A stretch of DNA of 64,000 nucleotides from Cryptomeria japonica (GCF_030272615.1 NC_081409.1:613846755-613910754), one strand, 5' to 3'. Counted from the first letter of the stretch, positions 48,643 through 59,590 are shown. The notes: a model not told the origin generated them from the letters alone. Translations and numbers: made by a program.

Positions 48643-49479
48643 TGTTGGCATATGCACACTCCAATGAGACATTATAGGTGATTGAAGGTTTTGTCATTGA
48701 TGGCAACCTTACAATCCTATGGCACCGACAAGGCATTACACCGGCAAGGCATTACACTACACCGACATCAACATATCACACTCTACACTGACACTCAGAC
48801 CAACGGCACCGGCACAAAGAAAGGAAGCATACTAGCACAGAAGCCGACAGGATTTTTGTTATATTGTATTTTGTTTATATTTGTAAAAACTTTGTAAGCC
48901 GACTTGGCAAGTTGTAAAATGATTCTTATATATAAGAGAGATCATTGTAGACATTTTGTAAGAAGGTGGAAGTAAGATAGAAGATCATATTTAGGTGAAA
49001 TAAGGTAGACCTATTATGTGAATTATAGGTTAAGGGTTTATGTAAGAAGCAGAGCATAAACCGGTACTGGATCTGACATTATAGATGCTATTCTAAAGCA
49101 GTACAAGATACTGGATTTGTATAATCCATCATTATAAGTCAGTGAGACTTCCCATTGAGTAGTGAGCTCTAGGCAGTTGGCCTTCCTGCATGTGTAGGCC
49201 CCTATTGTAAGTAATATTCTCTTATTGGCTAGTAAGTGAATATTGGGGGTCACAAATCCCACCGAGGTTTTTCCCACACTGGGTTTCCTCATTGAATCAT
49301 TGTGTTATGGTTTTTTTTTCATGTGGTTGTTTTTAAATATGTTTATTGCATTATTTCTTGCATACCGGTACACTGTTATAATATGCTCTACATGTTTTAA
49401 GTTAAGAAATTCTACTCATCGGTTAGATATTGATTCACCCCCCCCCCACCCCCTCTCAGTATCTATGGGAATCCTAACA
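48643..49479 (+). repeat. 5' LTR of element K
   Basis: TGTTGGCATATGCAC to GGAATCCTAACA. A TATA-like TATATATAAG is at 48927-48936. A C-rich run (49438-49453) lies near the end. Confidence 0.92.
48724..48903 (+). promoter_or_regulatory. Cluster of RCCGAC motifs in U3 of element K
   Basis: ACCGAC at 48724 and 48761, GCCGAC at 48843 and 48898, all on the plus strand within 205 bp upstream of the TATA-like box. RCCGAC is the core of the plant DRE/CRT element bound by DREB/CBF factors. The 3' LTR keeps three (55147, 55194, 55229). Function here is inferred only. Confidence 0.55.
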
Positions 49480-49550
49480 ATTGGTATTAGATCTTGGTCC
49501 TCTATTTTCAAAAGCCTAACAGCTTGAGGAAGATCTTGAAATTGGTAGAG
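49480..49550 (+). promoter_or_regulatory. Primer-binding site and leader of element K
   Basis: ATTGGTATTAGATCTTGGTC (49480-49499) is followed by CTTGAGGAAGAT (49523-49534). It is nearly the same as the leader of A (8546-8603). Confidence 0.7.
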
Positions 49551-50567
49551 ATGGAAAATCTGATGAAGTAACTTGAAGGAGCTCTCTCAGACTATGACAC
49601 AGAAAAATTGAAAAATATCAAACTAGAACATGATCTAAAGGCTGCTCAGGATATCATTCAAGCACTTCAAGAGAATCTTACTATTGCAAGAAATAAGAGA
49701 AGAGAACTTTGTGAAAAGATGCAAAATGAGATTGCTGAAAAGGAATCACTTAATGATATGATAAACAAGCTAAAACAAGAGAACATGATAACAAAGAATG
49801 AGATGCAGGATATGACTATGAGATTTTGTAAGGAAATTGAAGATAGGAAGAAGAATGAAGAAGAATTGACCAGAAGACTAAGTGATGCAGCAAATGAGAA
49901 CATAAGACTTAGCTATGAAAATTATTTGTTGAAGATAGATTTGATGCACACTCAGAATGACTCGAATGAACTGATGAAGCATAAAGAAGTCTTAGAAAGA
50001 GAACTAGAAACTAAAAATCAACATAAAGAAAAATTCAAGAAAATCTCAGAGGAACTTGGTAACTTGCTGAAGAATAAAAAACCTAAAGGTGACACTTTTG
50101 GAATTGGCTTTGAAGTTGGTGAAAGCTTTGGTACTGCAAACACACAAGATCATAGAAAACCGGTAAGGCAGCCTAATACTTATAAATTCAATGGAAAATA
50201 CTTTAACTGTAATAAGTATGGTCATAGAGAAAATGAATGTAGATCTAGAAATTATCTGAATATCAACACACCCATCGATCAATGTTCAAAATGCAATAAA
50301 GTTGGTCACAACTCTAAAAATTGCATAATGAATGTGAGATGTTATGTTTGTGGAAGATTTGGACACCTATCTAATCAATGTAGAACACAAAATGACATAG
50401 GTTATGGGAAGGCTATTCAGAAAAATAATGTGACTTGTTATGCATGTAACAAGATTGGGCATATTGCAAAATTCTGTAGAAGCAAAGGATCACTGACAGA
50501 TAACAAAAGTTCTAGCTTGAAAGGGAAAGAAAAAGTTGAAGAGGTAAAACAAGAATTATCAAAATAA
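49551..50567 (+). pseudogene. Gag-like protein with four knuckles (element K)
   Basis: From ATG 49551 one frame of 338 codons has a single TAA at codon 7, where J has a Gln codon. The remaining 319 codons from 49608 are open. Residues 1-190 are charged and heptad-rich, predicted coiled coil. The knuckle array follows: NCNKYGHRENEC (first Cys changed to Tyr), CSKCNKVGHNSKNC, CYVCGRFGHLSNQC and CYACNKIGHIAKFC. It probably acts as an RNA-binding structural protein of the particle, but no capsid motif of known copia Gag was recognised and no protease follows. The frame ends at TAA 50565. Confidence 0.85.
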
Positions 50568-51168
50568 TGGATTAGAAAAGCTGATCTAAATGTTGGGAAT
50601 ACTCCTCCACCAGTAGAACCAATCAACACTCCACCGATAGAACAGAGTCTGGTATTGCAAACACACAGGATCATAGCAAACCGGTAAGGAAACCTAATGC
50701 TTATAAATTCAATGGAAAATGCTTTAATTGTAATAAGTATGGTCATAGAGAAAATGAATGTAGATCTAGAAATTATCAGAATATCAACACACCCACTGAT
50801 CAATGTTCAAAATACAACAAAGTTGGTCACAACTCTGAAAATTGCAGAATGAATGTGAGATGTTATGTTTGTGGAAAATTTGGACACCTATCTAATCAAT
50901 GTAGAACACAAAACGGCGTAGGTTATGGGAAGGCTATTCAGAAAAATAATGTGACTTGTTATGTATGTAACAAGATTGGGCATATTGCAAAATTTTGTAG
51001 AAGCAAAGGATCACCGACAGATAACAAAAGTTCTAGCTTGAAAGGGAAAGAAAAAGTTGAAGAGGTAAAACAAGAATTCTCAAAACAATGGATTAGAAAA
51101 GCTGATCTAAATGTTGGGAATACTCCTCCACCGGTAGAACCAATCAACACTCCACCAACATAACAGAG
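50127..51168 (+). repeat. 521-bp tandem duplication of the knuckle-coding region
   Basis: 50127-50647 is repeated at 50648-51168 with an exact offset of 521 bases (for example CCACC at 50631 and 51152) and small differences. 521 is not a multiple of three, so the second copy lies in another frame (50849-51163 is its open part). Confidence 0.88.
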
Positions 51169-51537
51169 TATTACTCCACCGATAGGATAGAGTAGTGCTC
51201 CACCAGTAGGAAGTTCTTCATCAAATCTAAGAAAGTTTCTTTCAGGCTTTGGCAATGTAATCACACATGTGCTATTATTCCCTCAGTTAGAGATGAGAAG
51301 TTGGAAATTACTTCTATATTGACAGACAATGTTAAGTGAATACTTAACCGACATGCATTAAATGTGGTAGATGGAAAAATTAAAATTATAAATTTGTGGT
51401 TTTGGCTCCATTGCATTTCACCGCGATTTCAAACATTCATAGAGTGTGAAATTTGCAGAGCTAAGGAATTTCAAGCAAAGAGGTGAAGCACTTCAAGCAA
51501 TCAATCCATCCAAAGGCAGAAAAAGGTATTTATCATC
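51169..51537 (+). other. Spacer before ORF2 of element K
   Basis: Starts with a decayed repeat of the CTCCACCGATAG kind (51170-51205). AAACATTCATAGAGTGTG and a purine-rich stretch follow before ATG 51538. No clear promoter or splice sites. Confidence 0.45.
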
Positions 51538-54500
51538 ATGGCATCCACCTCTGCACTTGAATATATAGCAAACCCTATTGTAGTCAAGGTTATAAAATGC
51601 CCTAGGCCCTTATTTCAGCTAGTTCTTGAGGTAGGAAAGAAAGATGACAATATAGGTGCTCTTTCCCAGATTCCAAAAGGAGTTGTTTATGCTAAAGACC
51701 CTAGAATTTACATTCACTATAACATAGAGGAATTGGGAGATGAAGAGATCAAAACAATGTATAAATCTGTCATATGTGATAATTCTGAAAATGTAAAATC
51801 AGAACATAAAATAATTGAAACCCTAGGATTTACAGAAATCCTCTGCATTCCTGAATTTCCAAAGGATGTGATTAGGATAGTCTTAAGCAGGGTACATGGT
51901 GAATTTTTCTGGTTAGATGCAGTTCACAAAATTACCAAGGAAGCTGTGAAAGCTGTCATAGGGTTACCGTCCACCGATAAAAGACTAGACAAGACTAAGA
52001 AGGTCTCAAATGACCTAGTAACTAAACTAACTGGTGCAACATCAGACAGAAGGTCCTTGAGGGTAAATGATGTAACATATATAAATGTGAGATTTGTTGG
52101 CATGATTTTAGGGTATAAAGCTACTCATTCAAATAGAATCAACTCAGATTCAAGTTTATGCATTATGAGTGCTTATGATATGGTTACAAACAATGTGAAA
52201 ATTGACATATGTGAATGGTTAAAAGATGAGTTAATTGACAACTTAGGCAAGGTAAAGAAATATAAGAAAGGAACTTTTAGGTTTGGTAGTCTGCTTGTAT
52301 GCTTGATGCTACTCATAACCAAATAGGTTCCTGGTATAGGCTATAAAGTACTTGGATTTGATATACCAGTAGGAAAACAGTTAACAAAACTATTGAATAA
52401 CATGGGTGAAGACAAGAAAAAGAATATCCATGAATACTTTCAAGCACTTGAGGCCAAAATGAACAAGAGAATCATATTATCACAAAAGATTATTGACAAG
52501 TACAAAGATAACATATGCTTTATAATAAAAAAGGATGAGATTTGGATGGAAGCAATCATCCCAAGAACAATATGGGTAACAGAGATGGGTTATGAGACTG
52601 ATGATCATATAATTGAGACTTATGCTAAAGCACTTCTAGAAGCACCAAACGAACCAAAGGAAGAAGTATTTGGTAGTGCTAAAACCATAGAAAGTCAAAT
52701 ACAATCTAAGAAGAGAGTGAAAAAGGTTGAGGCAGTTGTGAGAAGAGGTTCCAGACAAGCAAAGGCTATTAAAAAAGATGTATTAAAGCAAACTGGTATC
52801 ACTAAGGATGAGTTAGGAACTCTACAGCCTGAGACTCACCTATCACCAATAGGCACTTCTTCGGAGAGTGACATTCCTCCAAATTTCAAAAGAGTTGTAA
52901 GGAAAAGAGATCCTTCACTAGCAACCACACCCTCACATAGGAGAACTAGACAGAAACAACAAGCAGTGAGATCTTTGGTTAGAAAGACTACACCAAAGAA
53001 GAAATTGACACCAAAGAAGAAGAAGACAAAACAAAACATGGCCCCTCTTGACATATTGTTAAATGAAATTATAGAGGAAGGGAAACTAAAGAATATAAAG
53101 AAATTGTATGACACTTTGACAACAGATGAAAAAGAACAAGTGGAAAACAGTGTTATTTTGCACATGGACATGTATAAGAAATTTTTGATGGGAGTGATAG
53201 ATGAAGTACTAGATGAACTGTTCAAAAGACTGGAAGGAAAAAGACAAGTTGTTATAGAGCTTGATAAGAAAATCAAAATTGAAAAGTTACTAGCTGTTTA
53301 CCCAGTAAACTCACCTAAGGAGATAGATGATTTAATTGTAGAAGCCAACTGGTCAGTATTCTCTACTGCACACCGACATATTGCTTTAATGGTTGGAAGA
53401 GTTAATGAGGTAACTGAAGAAATAGAAAATGCATGGGATATATTCCTAGTTGAAAAAGAAAAATAGGAAGAATACATGAGCCACAAACCTTTAAAGGTAT
53501 ATCAGAAGGACAAGGAAAAGGGTAAAGGAAAAATTGGTAGACCTCCTAGTATCAAAGTAAAAGAAACTTACCCCCACCTACTTTGATTACATCACCGGTA
53601 ACAACAACTATAGAAGATCAACCGGTAGTTGAAAGTATGGATGTAGAGGATGTCAATCCTAATACTGAAGTCTTATACACAGTAGATGTTGATACACAAA
53701 AGATCAACATTGTGGTAGATAAAGATACAACTAGTAAGATAGACATGTCTAGTGAGCCACCAGTAACTAAGCAAACTGATCAAAGACAAGAGAAATCGGT
53801 AGATGATAACATAGAGCAACAAACAGAGAAACAAGAAGAGAAAAAGGCTCTAGAACAGGAATAGGTACAAGTATAGGAACAAAGTCATGAGGAAATAGTA
53901 CAACTGGCAACAGGAGAAGTACACAAACCATTTCTTAAGGAAATGCATACACAAATAGACCTACTAGAGGTCACAACAAGCTTGGTTACTTCCTCCACCG
54001 GCAGAATTCAGAATGTTGGTTCCTCCTTAGCAAGCCACAAATCAACAAATGTAACTGAAGTACTCTTAAATTCAATCAAAAGGATAAAAGATTGTAGTTC
54101 GCAGGCTTATAAAGCTATAGATGATACAATCCCAATTTTGAAGATGGTAGCCCCTAACTGTAACATGGACAATAAGGATTCTTTAAAACAACTTGACACT
54201 TTTTGTAAATACATCACTGAGAACACAGTGACTGTCGAGCAAATAAAAGAAGAGGCATTGAAGAATAAGTTAGAAATTGAAAAGAAAAAATTCTTTGAAG
54301 ATCGGATAAAGAAGTGTACTAGGGAATTTGACACACTTCTACCAGAACTATGTAACTTATTGAAAGAATACAAAACTCTGTACAAAGACACCTACAAGAC
54401 AAACTTTTTGACAATAGACATAGATAAGAAAATGAGCAAGGTACAGGATGAAATCAATAAACTTGCAGACAATTTTGTTAACTCACCTGATACATTATCA

Positions 54501-54629
54501 GTTTTTGAACAGAAGATAACAATTTTTGAGGAAGAGTTACTTAAGCTAGGAAGAGAAAATGAGAGAATAGTGGATAAGGCAAAGAATTTAAGACTAAAAA
54601 TGAGTCCAAGATTGGACTATCTAGCATAA
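51538..54629 (+). pseudogene. ORF2 of element K (unknown function, about 1030 codons)
   Basis: From ATG 51538 the first frame is open for 262 codons to TAG 52324. It continues in frame to TAG 53464 (357 codons from 52393), and after a frameshift near 53560 through TAG stops at about 53862 and 53874 to 54627. Region 1 holds IVLSRVHGEFFWLD, ITKEAVKAVIGL, FVGMILGYKATHSNRINS and FRFGSLLV. Region 2 is basic with a proline/lysine block (TPKKKLTPKKKKTK). Region 3 is coiled (LTIDIDKKM, SPRLDYL). It is related to ORF2 of I and C. It may resemble plant-mobile or 'plant transposon protein' domains, but the match is weak and I do not assign a function. All the TAG stops are followed by G or by GT and would be CAG before a C-to-T change. 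Confidence 0.78.
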
Positions 54630-55028
54630 TTATGGAAGGAAATATCTGAGGCACTAGTATAGGGATAGAAAACACTGACAGAGCATATGTAGCACTTCAC
54701 CGGTACAGTTCAAAGAACAGAGACAACAATAAGAGACAGTAAGAAGTTTATGGAGAGTATAAACTTGATTCTGGCATATCTATTTCAAATTGTAACTACC
54801 CAGTTACAAGGTTGTGGCTACAACTCTATTGACACCTTGACAACCTTTGTCATTGATGCCAAAGGGGGAGTAGTAGTATGAGAAAATAACCGACAAAAGA
54901 CTTATCTGCTCAGGGGGAGCTCTTATATTTTTAGTAACATATTTTTGGAAACATAATTTTGGATTACAGTTTTGGATACACTTTTGAATTTTCTCATGAG
55001 TGTTGCCATCAATGCCAAAGGGGGAGAT
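54630..55028 (+). promoter_or_regulatory. 3' untranslated region and polypurine tracts of element K
   Basis: An upstream copy CATTGATGCCAAAGGGGGAG (54851-54870), a second tract CTCAGGGGGAGCTC (54908-54921) and the LTR-adjacent AAAGGGGGAGAT (55017-55028), preceded by GTGTTGCCATCAATGCC. Confidence 0.75.
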
Positions 55029-55856
55029 TGTTGGCATATGCACACTCCAATGAGACATTATAGGTGATTGAAGGTTTTGTCATTGATGGCAACCTTACAA
55101 TCCTATGGCACTAACAAGGCATTACACCAGCAAGGCATTACACTACACCGACATCAATAGATCACACTCTACACCACCACTCAGACCACCAACACCGACA
55201 CAGAGAAAGGAAGCATACTGGCATAGAGGCCGACATGATTTTTGTTATATTGTATTTTGTTTATTATTGTAAAAAATTTGTAAGCTGACTTGGCAAGTTG
55301 TAAAATGACTCTTATATATAAGAGAGATCATTGTAGATGTTTTGTAAGGAAGTGGAAGTAAGATAGAAGATCATATTTAGGTGAAATAAGGTAGACATAT
55401 TATGTGAATTATAGGTTAAGGGTTTATGTAAGAAGTAGAGAAGAAACCGGTACTGGATCTGGCATTATAGATGCTATTCTGAAGCAGTACAAGATACTGG
55501 ATTTGTATAATCCATCATTGTAAGTCGGTGAGACTTCCCATTGAGTAGTGAGCTCTAGGCAGTTGGCCTTCCTACATGTGCAGGCCCCTATTGTAAGTAA
55601 TATTCTCTTATTGGCCAATAAGTGAATATTGTGGGTTACAAATCCCATCGAGGTTTTTCCCACACTAGGTTTCCTCGATAAATCATTGTGTTATGGTGTT
55701 TTTTTCTTGTGGTTGTTTTTAATTTTGTTTATTGCATTATTTCTTACATACCGATACACTATTATAATATGCTCTACATGTTTTAAGTTAAGAAATTCTA
55801 CTCACCGGTTAGATACTAATTCATCCCCCCTCTCAGTATCTGTGGGAATCCTAACA
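55029..55856 (+). repeat. 3' LTR of element K
   Basis: 828 bp, TGTTGGCATATGCAC to AATCCTAACA. The C-run near the end is shorter than in the 5' LTR. TATA-like TATATATA at 55313-55320. Confidence 0.92.
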
Positions 55857-55861
55857 GGCAT

Positions 55862-57135
55862 AATGGATGAATTGATTATGTGTTGCATTGATGTTTTGTC
55901 ATTGATGTCAATACTAGCTGTTATGGTTGGTTACCAATAGACAAGTTTTGGTTACTGGTAGAAGATCTACCATTACCAGCAGAAGAGACTATCTGTTGGA
56001 CACTTTTGACATGTTTGGATCAGTGAAGTATGTTTGATTTCATGTGTTATATGCTCCATGAGAATTTTTTGGTCAATTGGAATTGGCTTGGTAAATGGAT
56101 GCTATCATACACTCTGGTAAACCCTTACTGGCACTAGTTTAAGGCTTTACTAGCAAAGGTTTCATTGAGGAATCATAACAGGATGCATAGTTGGTGTGGA
56201 TGCAACTTCTTCATGTATTTCAGGACATTGAAGATATTCTTTGATCATGCTTCAACTACTTGAAGACATTTCTTTGGCATGGTGGACCCAGAATAGGTCT
56301 GGTACCTATCTAGGTTATGGACCGGTGTCATGCTAACGTGTACTTTACATGTTACTGAGATGCCTCGAGATGATTTATGGATTTGTTATTATTATTTTGG
56401 TCTTAAGCCAACATGGCATATCATTGTAATATGGAATTATGTAATGATGTTATCGTAATATCTTTAGGTGGCTGACCTAATTGGTTTAGGCCTTAGGGTT
56501 TCTATAAATAAGAGGTAGAAACTCTTTGTAAAGTATCATGGTATTTGAAAAGGTCATGGTCAAGGAATGTAATGTGTGAATATTCTAATATCATTCAGGC
56601 AGAGGAGTTGGTTGATCATTGGTGATTGAATTGGATTCAGAAGAGGATTTAGTCCTCTGACACTGAGCTTAACCGGGATTGTAATCAGGCATGGTAGATG
56701 CTATTTCTAGCAGTTCACTCTATTGGATTGTTGTCCATTTATCTTGAGATGGTTGTAGCCTCTCTTTATTCAATGAGACTCTTTTGTAATGAGAAGTACG
56801 CTCTAGGCAGTGGGCCTTCCTACAAGTATAGGCCCCTCATTATAACACATACTTTATGTAGAAGTATCATTTGATTGTGGGTAGGCTTCCCACCATGGTT
56901 TTTGCCTTTCTGGGTTTTCCACATACAAATCATGGTGTTATGTGGTATGGTTTCTTTGCATTGACTATCTAGTTAATTGTTAAGTTGTATTGTTTACTGG
57001 TATCTGTTCCTACCAGCATTTGTATGTGCTTTACTGGTACTTGATTTGTTTAAGGTTGTATTGTGGATTAAAAGTTATAATCTATTAACAATTGATTCAG
57101 CCCCCCCTCTCATTTATTCATCGGTTATCCCAACA
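55862..57135 (+). repeat. 3' LTR of element A, main part
   Basis: AATGGATGAATTGATTATG to TTATCCCAACA, matching 7281-8545. Outer target duplication ATAGT at 57136-57140. Confidence 0.9.
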
Positions 57136-57315
57136 ATAGTAAATTTGGGGGTAGGTTGTAGCAGAAAAGAGTTGTTTGTGTAAAGATTTTATATTAGCTA
57201 TATATTGCCAATTTTGAAGAATGAGAATTTTTCAGATAGGGGAACAGACAGTCAATATCATGATGTAACTACTTTTTATATTTAATAAAATACATATTAT
57301 TACCAAAAAAAAAAA
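57136..57315 (+). mobile_element. LINE-like 3' tail
   Basis: Host DNA resuming after A ends in TTAATAAAATAC...TTACC plus 11 A (57305-57315). An AATAAA signal and poly(A) tail are typical of plant LINE 3' ends. Its body would be to the left of A (before 7271), but I could not identify a reverse transcriptase there. Confidence 0.5.
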
Positions 57316-57316
57316 C

Positions 57317-58259
57317 GAAATTGATTTGACATTCTAGAATAATATGCACATTTTTTTTTTTCTATTGAGTATAATTGATAACAACATATACAAAGTAACA
57401 TGAGTTCTATCACCACACACAACCAGTATGCTCCCAAATAGGAGATCGATATATGGAGATAGTTACATCATAGAGTCTCCTTGATTAAGGTTGATTGCAT
57501 ACATTCTCCTTGTTTTAGGTTTGCCACAAGATCAAGTTATTTAACAGGAGATCAAGTTATTTGAATCAAGTTATTTAATTGATGAGCTAAAATGCTCTAT
57601 AATGAATGGTTTATAAGGCACAATGCTTGTCGTAGGTTTTGCAAAACAACACAATTTTCTGCCCCAATAAGCCTTACCCATTCAATGTAAGAAAACACAC
57701 TACCATTTCAACCCTATTTCTACGTAAATTGGAAGGATTTTATAATGGATTTGAAGATTAATGAGATTTGAGCAAAATATAGAATGCAACACTTACAGTG
57801 GATTTGCTAGCACTTGCACTTGTTTGTCCTCTTTCTCCCTCCATTTTTCAATCTTCGGCTAGTTGAATGCTTTGTGGGCAGCTTGGTATATCATTTGATC
57901 CTTGCAATCATTATTCCAATGGAGGTTCTGCTAGGATTACTTATACAACTAGATTATTCCTTATGTATCATAGCCCCAACTCTTTTCTCTTGCATGCTCG
58001 AGATTCAAAATAACGAGCCAAATAGACTATAAGTTCATTTCTATACTTTCAAAAAAAAAAATTATATTTCAAATTTAAAATACAATTCAGGTCGAATTAT
58101 TTTCCTTCATTTTAATTATTATGTAAACTTGAAGCACAAAATGTCTACAAAACACTTTATTTGAACACCTCCTAGAAGATATCAAGGCCTAAAAGTAATA
58201 ATCTAATAATAATGCTACATGAGAAATTGATTTGACATTCTAGAATAATATGCACATTT
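57317..58259 (-). mobile_element. Element H: retroposed sequence flanked by 37-bp direct repeats
   Basis: GAAATTGATTTGACATTCTA and the next 17 bases occur at 57317-57353 and again at 58223-58259 without a mismatch. Between them lies 869 bp starting on the plus strand with poly(T), that is, a minus-strand copy ending in poly(A). No LINE protein is seen. On the minus strand near 57843 an ATG opens a short frame MEGERGQTSASASKST ending in a GTAAGTG donor-like site (57788-57795). It could be a retrocopy of a non-coding or intron-retaining transcript, or a large SINE-like unit. Confidence 0.6.
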
Positions 58260-58570
58260 CACTAAATTAATGTGTTGTAATATTATTTGTCCATTTTACT
58301 TGGCTTTTGATTAAAGAGTTTCATCTAACATCTAATATCATGCAACATTTCCTCTAAGTAATCTCTTTAGTTTGCATGAATAAAATTCTTCACAGCTTAA
58401 ATATAAGATAGATATAAATATGTAAATATATGCCAAGTCAATAAGAGTGGATGGTGCAAAGTATCTAGGTGGTAGATAAGGATATGATGATATGATTGAG
58501 TCTTTTCTTATGCCATGAAGGCTTTTAATAAATCATGATTTTGGGTCTATTTTAAAATGGATAGTCTAAA
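58260..58570. other. Unassigned AT-rich DNA
   Basis: No frame, repeat end or RNA signature recognised. Confidence 0.4.
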
Positions 58571-58574
58571 AATA

Positions 58575-58873
58575 GTGTTAATGGTTAGGGTTTAATGTGA
58601 TGGTCGCAATTATGTTGGGGTTAGGGGTAGAATTATGGTTAGGGTTTGAATTATAATAGGTTTTGAGTTTATGAATAGGGTTTTGGTTAGCATTAAGGGT
58701 AGCGTTGGAATTACAATTAGGGTTGGGATCAAAATTATAATTAGGAGTAGGGTGAAGATTTAGATTTGGTTAGGGCTAGGGTTAGGGTCAGGGTTAGGAT
58801 TAAGGTTAAGATTAGCATTAGGATTATGATTTGGTTTAGGTTTATGATTATGGTTAGGGTTAGGGTTTAGGGA
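58575..58873 (+). repeat. Degenerate telomere-like repeats
   Basis: Many GGTTAGGGTT, TTAGGGTTTAGGG and variants such as GGGGTTAGGGG within 300 bp, densest at 58770-58800 and 58850-58873. Plant telomeres are TTTAGGG. Units vary in length and many are mutated, so this is an old interstitial array. Confidence 0.75.
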
Positions 58874-59204
58874 TATCAAAGTAGTATTTCAAAAATCAGT
58901 TGAAGCTAACCTTATTAAATTCTCACATACCATAGTTTTCAATGACAATGCACCCAAACTTGCATGATACAAATAAATTTAGTACTTTTAGCACTATCAT
59001 GTAAAAGGTCATTCTATTTCCAAATGCATGAAACATAATAATTTTTTCCATATCTAATAAAAAACAATGATATTTGGGGGATGTCCATGAATCTCATCTC
59101 CTGATGAATAATTCATGGGTACCTATTATGATCTTTTTCTCAAGAATGATAGAAATAGACCTCTATATCAAATAAAGGATCATCTCAAAATATTTGTCCA
59201 ACCA
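58874..59204. other. Unassigned DNA, probably decayed gypsy
   Basis: No clear frame. It directly precedes a gypsy gag-protease fragment on the plus strand and may be part of it. Confidence 0.3.
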
Positions 59205-59590
59205 AGGTCAACACTAGTAAGTTGCCTATCTTATATGAATCAATATTAGTGGGTCACATTGAGGAAACCTATCCATAAATTAATGCCATTACTATTAAAA
59301 ATCCTAATTGTGTTGCCAACACTAGCCACAATTAGGTTACTGCAGAAAGGGATTCTTCTTCCTAAAAAGTCACCCAATATGACATCCTAGAGCATCTTAG
59401 GAAAACTCTAGTATAGTTATCTATCTTGGAGATTATTTTATATTCATCTATCCATAGGGACATATTAGATCACGCCTTAACAGAATCATAAGTCCCTAGT
59501 GATATTAATTTAGATCAATTTCAAGTCATAATGGGTCAGCTATCCTCATCTTATCAACCTATGTTTAGTTTAGCAAAATCAGTTCTTTGT
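59205..59590 (+). pseudogene. Ty3/gypsy gag-protease linker fragment
   Basis: One frame with several stops gives INAITIKNP, VTQYDILEHLRKT, LSILEI, HRDILDHALTES and VPSDINLDQFQVIMGQLSS. The NAIT block, YDILEHL and a following DQFQ..VG.L stretch are familiar from plant gypsy polyproteins just before the retropepsin. Stops near 59277, 59328, 59370, 59415 and 59490 show it is dead. No LTR could be linked to it. Confidence 0.55.

Larger units (their letters stand above)
48643..55856 (+). mobile_element. Element K: non-autonomous tetra-knuckle two-ORF LTR element
   Basis: A complete 7.2-kb element flanked by GGCAT (48638-48642 and 55857-55861), inside A's 3' LTR. LTRs are 837 and 828 bp and very similar, so it is among the younger insertions. 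It codes for a coiled-coil, four-knuckle gag-like protein and a long ORF2 of unknown function. There is no protease, integrase, reverse transcriptase or RNase H. It has a primer-binding site, leader and polypurine tracts like those of A. Confidence 0.92.
7272..57135 (+). mobile_element. Element A: Ty1/copia LTR retrotransposon, split by nested insertions
   Basis: The left LTR starts TGTTGGCAT at 7272 and the right LTR ends at 57135. Both are flanked by the 5-bp duplication ATAGT (7267-7271 and 57136-57140). Own sequence: 7272-10462, 45960-48642 and 55862-57135. The gene order gag, protease, integrase, reverse transcriptase, RNase H is that of copia. Several polypurine tracts before the 3' LTR and an RT of the VDTNLYYK / EMSMIGE type point to the Sirevirus-like branch. 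Element B sits in the integrase and element K in the 3' LTR. Confidence 0.9.

Noticed and set aside
52836-53276. 146-codon minus-strand frame inside K ORF2
   Set aside because: Shadow of the well-supported plus-strand ORF2.
58770-58873. Telomere-like run considered as a true chromosome end
   Set aside because: The units are heavily mutated and transposon DNA continues on both sides.
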